Below are positions 1-11,203 of a stretch of 64,000 nucleotides of DNA, piece after piece. A model generated the notes under the pieces. It searched no databases. It saw only the letters and a list, made by a program, of their open reading frames with translations, and was not told the origin of the DNA. The DNA is from Gibbula magus (Eukaryota; Mollusca; Gastropoda; Trochida; Trochidae), in NCBI GenBank assembly GCA_936450465.1, contig OW388291.1:34386656-34450655 (forward strand), in the 5' to 3' direction. Made by a program: the position numbers and the translations under genes. Position 1 is the first letter of the stretch; the number at the start of each line of letters is the position of its first letter.

Positions 1-67
1 TAAGCAGTTAATCACAATGTATTACTAAGTGTAACTGAAACTGGTACATTCCTTCAACATGATTGGC

Positions 68-362
68 AGCCTATCCTCTGTATTTACCACTTGGTGAATA
101 TGCCACATAATGACCATGACTGTATAGATAAGTGAGCTCAGACTGTGTCATAACGTTCATGGACCATGACCATACATGGCATTGGCACTGATATATTGAG
201 AAATAACCTCACTTGCTCTTGCTCTGAATGAACACAAAGTCATTGTGAAATAACAATAGCAGTGCTATTCTAATTCTATCTTCAGCCTCTACCACTTTCT
301 GAAAATGACACATCATGACCGTGACTGTTTCAGATGAGTGGCCTCAGAAATCGTCATAGTGT
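68..362. repeat. Degenerate direct duplication, two copies
   Basis: About 95 bp at 68-165 (ccacttggtgaatatg, then ccataatgaccatgactgt) recurs at about 280-362 (ccactttctgaaaatg, then catcatgaccgtgactgt). The copies are diverged and have accumulated indels, so this is an old local duplication. No coding potential is seen. The rest of 1-620 is AT-rich with short (TA/TG)n runs near 362-400 and no recognised gene. Confidence 0.45.
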
Positions 363-679
363 ATGTATGTATATAAATTCATGTATATATATATTGTCAA
401 TGGCATCATGTTTAATGACATCATATGCTTGACTGTACATAGAAGTGATGTCACTGTTATATACACACACTCACATTATAATCATATCTCAACCATTTTT
501 AATAAAAAAAAATTTTTAATTACATATATAATCTAAATTTAGGATACTGAAACAAAAGGCAGATATGTCAAGTGCCCAGCTTAGCATCCAGAAGTAATTT
601 CATTTCTAATTTAATAATTATTGATAAACGATTCACTTGCTTCAAATTTGCCCTTACTCTTCAATATGTACACAGTTTA

Positions 680-1384
680 CTTAGCAAGTTATTCTGTTTT
701 TATATATATATCTTCTATTGAAAAGTGCACTTCAAGCAAATTCACAAATGTTCAAAACAGTTCAGTGGTTCAATTTCTTACATACATCACTAAATGGAAA
801 AAAACATTATAATAATCTGTAACAAAAAAAAACAAAACTTTCACAATTCTATCCACAACTTTGCATCATCTCACTAAGATGTGTATATTATTCAGGTCTA
901 TCTGTCATACAATAGAGATCCAATGAATACCATATATACTGGACAAAAATAATTAGGGATATTTTGAAATTTAAAATTTTAAAAAAAATATAAAAATACT
1001 GATATATTTATTACTTGACATAGTAATGAAATATTAATCATAAAACATCTAATATCCCTAACTTATTTTGTCCAGTATATATCTTATGCTCAAATCCGGC
1101 AAAGTGCACATGCTGTAGTAAGCGTCCACTACTACAGTTGGTTAGTACATAGCAGGAGCCCTCCCAGTGTCGGTGAGTAATCTCTATCTTGTCCTATACA
1201 GTAGTTAGCTACTCAGCTGTATGTGTGATAACAATTAAAGCAAAGAAACTACAAACTACATCTATGGAGTTGAACTAAATCTTCAATAAACACATTTCAC
1301 TATGCAAGTTATTCTGCTTTTGATATCTGCACTCTTTCTATCTTCTATTCAAAAGTACATTTCTCTCAAATTGACAAATCATGG
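680..1384. repeat. Direct duplication of ~80 bp, copies at 680-760 and 1302-1384
   Basis: The string gcaagttattctg followed by an atatcttctatt block, aaaagtgcac/aaaagtacat and caaattcacaaat/caaattgacaaat is present twice, about 620 bp apart. The mariner-like MITE at 939-1075 lies between the copies. This is either an old segmental duplication or two copies of an unrecognised dispersed repeat. Confidence 0.45.
939..1075. mobile_element. Mariner-like MITE, 137 bp, TA target duplication
   Basis: Inverted ends read CTGGACAAAAATAATTAGGG at the left and, reverse-complemented, CTGGACAAAATAAGTTAGGG at the right, continuing to about 30 bp with few mismatches. Both ends are flanked by TA (937-938 and 1076-1077), the target duplication of Tc1/mariner elements. 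The interior is pure AT-rich filler with no open frame, so this is non-autonomous. Family assignment rests on the TA duplication and TIR form only; the active transposase source is not in this window. Confidence 0.75.
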
Positions 1385-2165
1385 GTGCTACAGTTAAAAT
1401 CGACTTCTCCCAGTAGTAATTGTATTGACACATACGCCCCTCCGTCTCTAAATGTACGTATTAAATCTTCGAGCTGATTACTTAGTTCTGTGAAATGAAA
1501 ATTATAATAAAACTACACAAACCTGACAATGCCCACAGAAACTCACCTAGTAAGCATCCACTGTCCTAACACAGTGTGTACGTATAAGTCTTCAACCCTC
1601 AGTTGGAGTAATCTATGTCATCCAATACAACAGTTAGTTGCTCAGGTTTATGTAAGTTCAGAGTTAAGACAAGGTGAACTGCTCCTACCTGACAGTAAGC
1701 ATCCACTATTACTATTCACTGTATTAGTCAGTGTACAGCAAGTGCCCTTCCCACACTGTGTGTAATCTCTGATGTGATACGCCAGTAACTTAGTAGTGTG
1801 TGATAACAAAGTGAGGAAAGTGTTATCAAATACCAAAGCATGTATTCATGCCGTGCACCTGACAGCCTGGAAAGTACCGGTACATGTAAAGTACGCCGGT
1901 AAACATACAATGTGTAACTTAATTACTCTTCTGTGTAACATGTAACACAAAGTTATACCAAAGTGATGATCATAGCTGTTAAAAGGTTGAAGACAGTGAA
2001 ATGTTCCTACCTTATAGTATAAGCACACGTGTTGTGTTAAGCGTCCACTATCCTCAACTAGGCAGTCTGTATATAGCCAGTGCCCCTCCCACCCTATGGT
2101 GTGTAATCTCTCTGATCTCAAGTCTCAAGCGGCACTAGCCTCCCTCCCACACACTGGACAGTGTC
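1105..2165. repeat. Degenerate tandem repeat array, about four units
   Basis: A core of agcgtccacta(t/c), a tagtcagtgta-like segment, gcaagtgccc(t)tcccac and gtgtaatctct recurs at about 1115-1200, 1548-1640, 1690-1775 and 2030-2115, with a partial unit to about 2165. Spacing is irregular (roughly 250-430 bp) and intervening sequence is poorly conserved. The short open frames that cross this region on both strands are by-products of the array and show no protein-like features. Confidence 0.5.
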
Positions 2166-2609
2166 CACTAACAATGGTCAGTATCAAGTAGCCTGCCTCA
2201 GCACTCCTTCCACTTGTCTCCTGCTTACATCACCTCCATCTTCAATTTGAACTCTGACCTCAAGTAATTGTATCAGCGAGGATCTTCATGGTGTTATTGC
2301 AATACAATAGGATTTCATTTTAGACAACGATGGTTTTGTTGAGTTGCCATTTAGAAGTTTCTCCTTACATTTCAGGGTTTTAACTTTAATACTTCTTCAG
2401 GCAATCCACGCACCTTATGAAGACCAAACATATATTCTGGAAAACATTGTCTGTTTACATACAATTGAGAAGTCATCCACAAAATCTGCTTTTTGTACGA
2501 ATTCTTGATACTGGGAGAAAGTCTGCAACAACATTTTGACATGTTGCAGTGAAACCTGTGAGCGTTGGCTGGAGGTTTGGGTGGAGGAGTTCTAGAGGAT
2601 GTAGAGGAG

Positions 2610-2853
2610 AGGTGGTTTTGGGTTTAACGCTGCTTTCAAGAGTATTTCACTTATATCATGACTGCTAGTGTTATTGCAGGGAGATGCCATGATGGTTATG
2701 CATTGCAGTGAAATCTGTGAGCAACTGATGTAACTAGTGAACCATGCGTGGTCCTGCGCTGAAATTGAGTGGAACATTGCACTCAAACTTTACTGCATAT
2801 AGAACAGTTCTCTAGAGCAGACAAAGTTGTGGAGCCCCTGGCGGGATTCAAGG
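2610..2853 (-). mobile_element. Main SINE family copy, tRNA head truncated
   Basis: Minus-strand SINE. Read on the plus strand it runs from the 3' end (tttaacgctgctttcaagag) through ctgctagtgttattgcagg and atgcattgcagtgaaa, then aacagttctctagagcag, to a degraded B box (gggattcaagg, about 2843-2853). The A-box part of the tRNA head is missing and the pentameric tail is reduced to aggagaggtgg. It is homologous to the copies at 23541, 24013, 29138 and 35531. Confidence 0.75.
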
Positions 2854-3019
2854 TTGTAGATATTACAGAGAGTAAGTGTGTATGTGTGCACCGGTGTGGG
2901 GCCCCCTCCTCCAGCAGAGTTCAAGTGATGGTGTAGAAGTAAACCTGCATCATTGACTCTCAGTGTGTGTTCTGGCATGTGGGGAACCAGAAGGGGATGG
3001 GATGAGGTGCAGCCTTTAA

Positions 3020-3939
3020 GTGAAATCAGTGTGCATCAAGATATGTCGATCAGGATATAAACCACAGCAGGTGCAGACAACAGTGCACTGTGTGCAGACT
3101 CCTCTGCTCTGGGCAATGTGTCAATGGGATCATCTGCAAACACTCCAAGTACAGCTTAAGTGTCTTCCATCTTACATCCTCCAGCCTTACAATCAGATAC
3201 ATATCACAGTAAATACAATAAATCTTTTCCCAAAATGTATTGATATTCTTCATTAATTCCATTTCAAGAGGATCTTGGATATAATCAGTGTAACAGTTTG
3301 GTCATGGTACTTCAATATTATGTGACTTCAACTTCACCCAAAACTAAATCATGACAACAACTTGAAAGTCAAGTCTAACGTCTGAATCTCTAAGGCTCCT
3401 TTCAAATATTTAATAACCCATTTTTCTTATGAATGAATAATTAAAACTTAAACAGACACTGAGTGTCAGTCTAGCAGTGTCAAGCACCTGTTATTGGGTT
3501 AGACTAGAGGAGTCTGGAAGGCATCAGGCCACAGACAGTTCCTGGACATTGAGCAAGCACCTGTCATATCTGTCAACTCTCTGACACTATCAGAACACAG
3601 CTCAGTGTCTTGTAATCTCATTAGCTTGCCTACACATGTTACTACACATATCAACTACATATATCACCAGCCAACACTAGATTTGTTGAAATTAAAGGGT
3701 TTTATGATTAAACTAAAATTGATTGGCATTAAAACTAATGACAAGCCTTATTCATTTCAACCATTTGACTTGGAAGAGAATAGCAAATATGACACATGAC
3801 ATTAATTTTGGAAATAACATTTTTCATAATTTCATTGTGATGAGTTTGCAATTTCATGTTTATTCAGCCACATGAAGAGAGAATTATAGACTGTATCAGG
3901 TAAGGTGGGGTCTTAAATGTTTTAAGAATATTCACTTCT
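3020..3939. other. Non-genic stretch
   Basis: No recognised gene. The stretch 3460-3610 is mildly repetitive: gcaagcacctgt and caagcacctgt occur about 75 bp apart, as do several variants of ctgacact and cagtgtc. Overlapping short open frames here are not supported by splice sites or recognisable motifs. Confidence 0.4.
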
Positions 3940-4195
3940 ATGACATTGGCTAGTATTACTACAATGAGAAGGCCTGAAACGCCATTGTGGTGAAACCTGT
4001 AAACCTCTGGTTGAACAAATGGTACAGAGCGATTGGTAGAACTGCAATGAATTTTCAAAGCAACATCCCAACGAAACTTTACCGCATATAGAAAGGTTTT
4101 CTACAGTTGACAATGTTGCAGTGACCCTGGATTAAAACCCCGGACATCTTGATCCAAACTCGAACATATTAATCACTGTGCTTTCCTGTCCCCCT
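3940..4195 (-). mobile_element. Main SINE family copy, diverged
   Basis: Matches the family from ggctagtattactacaatgag through a shortened centre (ccattgtggtgaaacctg), then accgcatatagaaaggttttc, to a recognisable tRNA-like head: aaaaccccggacatcttgat (degraded B box) and taatcactgtgctttcctgt (degraded A box), all on the minus strand. The tail region left of 3940 is lost or unrecognisable. Confidence 0.7.
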
Positions 4196-4259
4196 AGACT
4201 AGTCAAAGAAATTGTTACAGTGCATAGGCATGGTGCCGGACCATACCCATCCAAAAGAC

Positions 4260-4725
4260 CATTTGAATGAGTGTGCTTACTCAATACTTAAACCAAAGAA
4301 GCCACCCTTCAGCACCTCTTCACAATAATAAACTTCACAGATCTAGAGATCTAAAGAGAGGTAAATGATTATGGAGGACCTTTACAAAATGTATGTAGTT
4401 TATTGTGTTTATCAACACTTAACCACGAGTGCATACCCTTCTCTATTAAATATAATATTTTCTACAACTCCATTCAGTCACTGTAGTTCCGGTGTGTTTA
4501 TTCAATATAAACCTCAGCACATACCCTTGAGGACCTTTACACAATCCATATAGTTCCTTGTGTTTATTAAATACTTAACCTCAGCATATACCCTTGAGGA
4601 CCTCTAAACAATAATCCCAAACCAATTGTCCCATGCTGACCATTCAGTGTATTCTCTACACAATGATAGTTAACCAAGTGTCCAGTGCAGACCCTTCAGT
4701 GTATACAATGTAAACTCCTTGTCCA
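4260..4725. repeat. Degenerate tandem repeat, unit about 70-80 bp
   Basis: Units share gaggacctttaca, then a(g)ttccttgtgtttatt and ctcagcatatacccttga. Recognisable starts are near 4375, 4531 and 4599, with a shifted partial unit at about 4480-4530 and decayed units on both sides (cagcacctcttcacaataat near 4308; cagtgcagacccttcagtgt near 4683). No coding evidence. Confidence 0.45.
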
Positions 4726-4729
4726 CACA

Positions 4730-6260
4730 ACTTCACCTCCTGTTCACAGTCCATTACACTGATGATGTATGAAGCGGGGATCCTCCTGGCTGCTAGAAGC
4801 CCTCCAGTCCAGTCAGGCGAACACAGGGGGTTGATTCCATGCATATCAAGCACTTGCCCTCATCAGAGGGACATCAGACTGTCACTATCTATTTGTGGAC
4901 ATTCCTGCTCCTCTTGGACCCCAGCTTCCTCACATTCCCTACTATTGATCCACCAATCAGTGTTTATCTTCCATTTGCTCTTCTTTCAAGAAGTCAAGAA
5001 AAACAGTGGATCATTTTGAGATTTTTACTCATTTTGTCATGAGCCTTGATTTCATTTGTACAAGATATGATTGCAAATGTTCTTCTTGAGGATCTATATT
5101 TTGTAATATCGGATACTTTCTCAGGCCTACCGAAGAAAAAATATTTTTCATTGAGCTAAAACTGATTGGGGATTTCATCTTGAGGTGGAGTGTTTTTGTG
5201 ACATAAACATACTTGTACTCTTACTCAAAGACTGTAGTTCAAAATCTTCCAACCTAACTTCACCTATCTTAAAACATGATCAGCCCTTGAAAAGCAAATC
5301 TCTAATTGATTGGAAACTCTCAATTTCGCATTTCTCAAAGGCTCAGCTGCAAAAATGAAATGGCGATATTTTAAGAAGTTTAAGAGCTTAAATGTTGGAT
5401 GCTTAAATTCTTTGATTTTGTGCATTCAATGTAACATTCCACGACAATAAACTAATCCTAGAAATTAAAAAATATTTGTAGGTTATATGTGGTAATGGTA
5501 GTTACATTGTAAACTGATTTACACTTTCGCCTTATCATACATCAATATAAAAATAATTGATGCTTACAGAATAATTCTTACTTAAATCTTATTATATTAT
5601 TTCAACTTTTGGATGTTATTTCTTCGTTATTAAAAGTCGAGGAAAAATATCAAAACCAAAACCTACTTTATTGATGATAAGGAAACCTTGCTTGGATCTC
5701 CAATGCTCAGAGAATGACCTCCATGAAAATCAATGTCAAAATCAACACACAAGCACACTTCATTTTCGGAAGATTTCAATGAATTTCAAATCGTTGAATC
5801 ACTTCAAGACTCCAAACGTACCATGTCGGCCTGACACGTTCACCATCACAATCTATATTCAAGGCTTGTAATTTATTTGCTCTGTGATCGAAATGTCCTG
5901 CTTCAACCAACTCTAAACAGCAGGACCAGATTAGATAACGCCAGGAAACGACTTCTTTATAGCTTCTATCAGTGAGATGTTCAACACTCTCAGCTTAGTG
6001 TTTCAGAGTTTCGAGTATTAATTTCCAAAATGTTAAAATGGATAAAAAGAAAAGAAGAACTATGTTGAAATTAACTTTTATTAAAAAACATTAACATTTT
6101 TCGTTCAAGTCTCATAGCATGATCTGACCAATATTCTTAGTTGAATTTTATTCAATGATAATTGTTGAAGAAAAATTAGTTAAGAATTTAAAGTGACAAT
6201 GTTGTATTGATAAGAAATGAAAAAGTTTGTTACATCAAAGGAATGGACCCTTCAAAACAC
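4730..6260. other. Non-genic stretch, no feature recognised
   Basis: AT-rich sequence without repeats shared elsewhere in the window that I can see. The overlapping open frames at 4762-5042 have no splice-site support and no recognisable motifs. Confidence 0.35.
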
Positions 6261-6261
6261 T

Positions 6262-6420
6262 ACATAACTGTAACATTGTTATATTTGAGATGACACTATC
6301 TGCAATACTTTTCAGGTCAGTCCTTTGCAGGATTCAAACCCTCAATGTCAGGCACAAATCACCAGCAACAACTCTCCCAACAACTTATCCACTCAGCAAA
6401 CAAGATCTTGTCATAAGATT
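6262..6420 (-). mobile_element. Second tRNA-derived SINE family, copy 1
   Basis: On the minus strand a tRNA-like head reads gagtggataagttgttggg (A-box-like) and gggtttgaatcctgcaaag (B box, near perfect), followed by ctgaaaagtattgcagatag and caaatataacaatg. The same body-plus-B-box arrangement appears at 30728-30860 (acattgttatatttgggata, then ggattggaacccacacactc), which identifies a dispersed family rather than a tRNA gene. The anticodon arm is not foldable into a standard tRNA. Confidence 0.6.
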
Positions 6421-6429
6421 GTGAGACCC

Positions 6430-6612
6430 GAAATATAACAATTATATATGTTCATGATCTATATTATATGTATTTCATCTACTACCTCATATCACTAAAC
6501 TTACATCAATATACATATTATTACTCTAATGTCCTTATTCCATGTATAGTTTGTAGATTTGTACTCTGCCCCATGTGGGTGTCTGTGCAATAAAAAATCT
6601 TGAATCTTGAAA
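6430..6612 (+). mobile_element. 3' end of a non-LTR retrotransposon
   Basis: The segment ends tgtgggtgtctgtgcaataa, then aaaaatcttgaatcttgaa, i.e. a polyadenylation-like aataaa followed by a short tandem tail of atcttga. A ccatgtgggtgt(t/c)tgtgcaataa ending with a short repeated tail is typical of LINE 3' ends in lophotrochozoan genomes (from family knowledge). No reverse transcriptase frame is left upstream; only the 3' untranslated end appears to be present. Confidence 0.5.
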
Positions 6613-7290
6613 ATCTACTTTAAATCAATCAGTTTATTGGATTACATTAAAATCCTTACACCTTGTATACAATGGAATGAAATTGTTGAAATATGAAATC
6701 TATAGGCTGTTCTATCCTTACAATAATTGTTCCAACATTTCTACATTAAGTCTTCTGAATGACCTTGAAAAGAATGAATAGGAAAATACACAAGAATCTG
6801 CTGAAGGAAAAAAATAAAATAAATCCTCATTTTGATATCCCATAGGTATCAAGAACATTTTGCACAATTTACTTATGAAAGGTAATTTGAAATTTAAGTA
6901 TTTAGTACAAATTGTGCTCATCAAATGCATGCCAGTCAACATACGGTTGACTTAAAAGCAGTAAAGTTGACTAAACCATTGTGACAAGAAGGACATGTTG
7001 ACAAGCAAAGCACTTTTCGAACAAATCTGGCACAGACTCCTGCAAATTAGACTGGAAACAAATCCAGAGGAGCACAAAGCCAGTGTCTGGTTGTCTGAAG
7101 GAGGGAGTTTGTGAAAGACCAACACCGTTAATACATTACGCCAACCAACAAACAGAGACTCAGTCACACTCCATGGTTTGAAGCAGCTGTAGGCACAGGC
7201 TAGACACACATGCCACAGATTCCGACCTCAGCAACTCTGACCCCTTCTGACTCTGTCCACACCAGGGTGTCAGAGAATACTTAGCTTCGG

Positions 7291-7759
7291 GTTATCAATC
7301 CTTGGTATCAATAATTTGAGTTGGTGTCAATCATTTTGGTTGGTATCAATAATTTGAGTTGGTGTCAATCATTTGAGTTGACATCAGTCATTTTGGTTGG
7401 TGTCCATCATTTGGGTTGGTATCAGTCATTTAAGTTGGTCCAATCATTTTGGTTGGTATCAATCATTTAAGTTGGTGTCAATCATTTAAGTTGGTATCAA
7501 TCATTTGAGTTGGTATCATTCATTTAAGTTGGTATCAATCATTTGAGTTGGTATCAATCATTTGAGTTTGTGTCAATCATTTGAGTTGGTGTCAGTCATT
7601 TTGGTTGGTGTCAATAATTTGAGTTGGTGTCAATCATTTGAGTTGGTAATAATCTTTTGGGTTGTAGTCAATTATTTGGGTTGGTATTAATTATTTGAGT
7701 TGGTATCAATCATTTGAGTTGGTATCAATCATTTGAGTTTGTATCAATCATTTGAATTG
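7291..7759. repeat. 19-bp minisatellite, about 24 units
   Basis: Unit consensus is ttggtatcaatcatttgag, with variants at three main points: gta/gtg, aatc/aata, and gag/tgg after ttt. Units are 18-20 bp. The array is well delimited by non-repetitive DNA. A lone, similar piece (attatttgggttggtgtta) occurs at about 14560-14579. No ORF crosses it. Confidence 0.9.
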
Positions 7760-7857
7760 AGAACAGTAATAATATGAGCTAGGCCATTTTCTCTCATCGA
7801 CAAAGCCAGGATGTACCCTATCTAGCAGGTGGGTAAAAGCATAAACTTTGCATACCT

Positions 7858-7912
7858 GGGCCTTGTGCATGATTGTAAGTCACTAAGGTAACCTTAGTGC
7901 AATGTTAAAGAA
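7858..7912. mobile_element. Fragment of a palindromic ctaaggttaacc MITE family
   Basis: Contains ccttgtgcatgattgtaagt followed by cactaaggtaaccttagtgc and aatgttaaag. The same arrangement of gtgca, cactaagg/ccttagtg and tgttaa blocks occurs at 20226-20342 and 60130-60214, so this is a dispersed element, here incomplete. Confidence 0.5.
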
Positions 7913-7995
7913 TCGAAATTGAGGTTAACCCCAGTAAAGGTAACTTTATGAAAGGAGGCTCTGAATATGACTTGTCAGTGTACAGAGAGTTCAGA

Positions 7996-8085
7996 GGTGA
8001 GTCGAGGTGAGTCGAGGTGAGGTGAGGTGAGGTGAGGTGAGGTGAGGTGAGGTTATTTGGGGTTTAACACCATTCTTAAAGGATG
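7996..8085 (-). mobile_element. Main SINE family, tail-only fragment
   Basis: A (gaggt)n tract of about 12 units (7996-8058) runs into ttatttggggtttaacacca, the family's 3' end as seen at 24013. The copy then stops, so only the microsatellite-like tail and about 30 bp of body remain: a strongly 5'-truncated minus-strand insertion. Confidence 0.7.
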
Positions 8086-8184
8086 GCACTATGGTTAAAC
8101 TTAAGTGTTCAAGTTGTTTTGTGAAGCAACCCCCTATTCTTCTTAAATGCCAATTACATATAATTCACACAATCTCTATATATG

Positions 8185-8268
8185 TTTAGCGCTTTGAGCA
8201 TGCTTTCGAGCGTGGATATGTGCGCTTTATAAATATGCACTATTATTATTATTATATATTATTGTAAG
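8185..8268 (+). mobile_element. Non-LTR retrotransposon 3' tail with (att)n
   Basis: The string gtttagcgctttgagcatgc, then gtgcgctttataaatatgca and ctattattattattat, matches the common animal LINE ending in which two short gcgcttt arms precede ctatataaat and an (att)n tail (established knowledge of CR1/RTE-type 3' ends; the clade is not resolved). The arms agcgcttt and gcgcttta flank about 25 bp. No coding part is left. Confidence 0.6.
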
Positions 8269-9010
8269 TGTCATATCTTCTATATTTATGATGTGTACTG
8301 CCATATGTTAATGTCTTCCTATAACCTATACACCTCAAGTCACTAAACCTTGGCACAAAATTTGGAGAAATAGGATACGGTTACCATTACATATATGTCA
8401 ATTCAGCCAAAATGAACTCCACAGCTGGTCACATGGAAACAACACACAAATTATTTCTTTAGTTTTTTGTATTACCTGAACTAAAAAAATTGTGGTGTTA
8501 AAATAACGTTTGACTAGTATCCATTGATCCATGAGGGTATTAGGGCACTAACAACTTGAATCTACACATGTACGACCAAGAAAGCAAAATCAAGAAATGC
8601 ACTGCATTATTTTTTCAAAATTTAGATTAAATTTCAGAGCCTAAAATTCAGTCTTCTCGACATGGTGAATGAAATCTGACAGTTGATGCCTGAAGAGAAA
8701 TAAAAGAGCTAATGACTAGAAACAGCTGTCACACATGTATATCTTTCAGGCAGCGTCCACACATGTTCAGCTTGGAATTTCTTAATTGAAATACATGTTT
8801 ATCTCCTTGTTTAAATCAGTTTTTACTCCTTCATAATAAATTCTGTCCATTTCTTTTCTGACACAAACTGAGTGATGAATTGAGTTGAACATAGATAGAA
8901 AATTCCGAGTTAAAATAAATTAAGTTTGAGAGCTAAATGAAACGCAGGTTTGATAACCTGAAATCACTCAACACTTTCCTGGATGGTTTTAATGTGCAGA
9001 TGATGACAAG

Positions 9011-9660
9011 TTCATACAAGAAGCAGCATTCATTTGTCAGAAATTATTCATAAGAGAAGCTACTTCTTTGCTTTGAATGCTTGGAGATCTCTCATGTACA
9101 CTTTTTGTAATTTAGCTTTAGTTTCACTTTGACACTAGGGGTGACTATTGACCCAAAGAGACTATTGCGGTAGCGATAGTCTATTGCCACTTACTTTTGC
9201 GATAGCGATAGACTATTGTAACTCACTATTGCAATAACTATTGCGATAGGTTTTTTTGTACAAATACGCAATAATCAGCTAGATTTCTTACAGGTTTTAG
9301 TAGAAATGTTTAATTGATTTAAGGACTATGGAACCAAAATCAGTACGTTCATACAAGAAGCAACATTTATTTGTCAGAAATTATTCATAAGAGAAGCTAC
9401 TTCTGTGCTGTTAATGCTTGGAGATCTCTGAAGTACACTTTTCGTAATTTAGCTTTAGTTTCACTTTGACACATACTGTAGTTATTACTTCCTGCAGTGC
9501 AGTAGATAGACTCATGAGGTTATGCAAGGTGATTTGTGGGTAAACTTTAACAAATACTATACTTTTTACTTTCTGTAGTGAAATAATTATGTAAGTGAAT
9601 GAAGAAAAAGGTTTGAAAGACTCGTGAGGTTATGTAAGGTGTTTGTGGATAACAGTCACT
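9011..9660. repeat. Nested local duplications around a gcgatag-rich tract
   Basis: A 125-bp block at 9011-9135 (tcatacaagaagcagcattc, then ttgtcagaaattattcataa and ctttagtttcactttgacac) is repeated with about 90% identity at 9350-9472. Between them, 9140-9250 is a low-complexity tract of gcgatag and ctattg words with inverted symmetry. Immediately downstream a second duplication pairs 9506-9550 (gactcatgaggttatgcaag) with 9615-9655 (gactcgtgaggttatgtaag). Confidence 0.8.
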
Positions 9661-9662
9661 TT

Positions 9663-9760
9663 TAAGAATATTCTATCACAGAGACTATAGTATCATTGCA
9701 ATGAGAATGCCCGCAACACCAATGTTGTTATGCATTGCAGTGAAACCTGCAGGCACTGTA
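9663..9760 (-). mobile_element. Main SINE family, short internal fragment
   Basis: From ttttaagaatattctatcac through agtatcattgcaatgagaat to tatgcattgcagtgaaacct. This covers only the 3' third of the family; both the tail and the tRNA head are absent. Confidence 0.6.
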
Positions 9761-10080
9761 TGGAATGAGTATGACTTTGCACCCACCTATCTGCAAGGTC
9801 AACATCAATATATGGCAAAAAACGGTCTGATATATTTATCTTCCGACTAATATTCACAATTACGGATACTTCCAGACAGTGTCTTCAGTAGTTCAACATC
9901 AATTACTGAACTGGAATCTCTCCATCATAAAAATCAATATTTTCTTATCACTTATCATCAAAGGTAAATCTTCTACCTTTTAAAAAGAAATCCTTCACTG
10001 AGACTCCTATTCAAAGCTTGATATAAAATTTCAATCAATATTTTACTGTAACATCTCACCATATGCAGTTTGACTTATTT

Positions 10081-10176
10081 TTCTTCATTGAAACTGATTG
10101 CGATATTCAATTTTTCTTCATTGAAACTGATTGCGATATTCAATTTTTCTTCATTGAAACTAATTGCGATATTCAA
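10081..10176. repeat. 33-bp tandem triplicate
   Basis: Three nearly identical 33-bp units start at 10081, 10114 and 10147 (ttcttcattgaaactgattg, then cgatattcaattt). The unit is a multiple of three, so it reads through as an 11-residue repeat in a short open frame, but flanks show no coding character. Confidence 0.85.
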
Positions 10177-10263
10177 TTGTTGATGACTGATTATTTTCAG
10201 AAAATGTGTTTTTATCAGGAAATACATAAAATACTTTTCCCATATAATTTAAGCAATCTGTAA

Positions 10264-11200
10264 ACTATTTATCAATTTATTGATGTCTTCATAGAAAATA
10301 GAACAATATTGTTTTACTTGTAAGTGTCACACAATGTCCATACTTGGAAACTCTACAAACAAAATACATAACATTTGCAAATTGAATGAATTTCAATAAA
10401 ACGTTTCTCATATATATCTCCTATTTCTAAAATTTCCCCATTTATTTACATCACAAGTACACAACAAAGCAGCTAAGATGAAGGTAATGCATATTTTACA
10501 ATAGCTGTCAAACAAATAAATAGATCGAGTTATTTCAAAAGACTGGCCTGCAATTTCCACTTGTTTAATGCACATTGTAGCCTGGGGGTGAATTTGAGCC
10601 AGTCGATCTATGAATGGATTATCTCTGCAGACCAATCAGAGCTTAGAACATATGAGCCGGGTGAGTCAGCCACGATGCGGTTCTTTCAAACCTGTTACTA
10701 TAACTCGCTGTGACTTGTGCCAACCCAATACCATGTCGAGTGTGAGTCATCTTATTTATGGATGTTTGCCTATACTGTAACTGCAGCAATTTTCATGGAC
10801 AAAGCTTCAAATATACCTATTGCTGCAGATGAATTTTCATGCATGTGAATATATAAAATATTACCAATTATCAGCTCTGAGTTGTTGGAAAAGTGCGGAA
10901 ATTTGACCTGGTGAACATATAACATAATTAAAGTATTACGGTCGATTGATAGATTCTGTGGTTGCATGACAGCATACATGATCTTGTATTACAAGGCATT
11001 ACATAAGAAATACATACTTTGCTTGCTATTTCCTTTACAAGAACAGTAATTGATACCAAAATAATTAAATGTTAAGGAGATCAAAATACAGCTGCGATGG
11101 ATAAATATGGTGATAGAGCAGAGCTTTCAATCTTCACTAGAAATTTATTTTTGAAAAATTGCAATTATTTTTCATTGACTTCGTGTAAGGTGACTGACTA
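10264..11200. other. Non-genic stretch, no feature recognised
   Basis: AT-rich. A slightly more GC-rich patch at 10610-10760 includes accaatcag, a CCAAT-type word, but no other promoter element that I can support. Confidence 0.3.
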
Positions 11201-11203
11201 CCA

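Noticed and set aside
7291..7759. CRISPR array
   Set aside because: Units of 19 bp are contiguous without unique spacers, and the DNA is eukaryotic.
10063..10263. 66-codon frame with an 11-residue repeat (FFIETDCDIQ)
   Set aside because: The 33-bp tandem triplicate simply keeps frame; flanking sequence is AT-rich without coding features.
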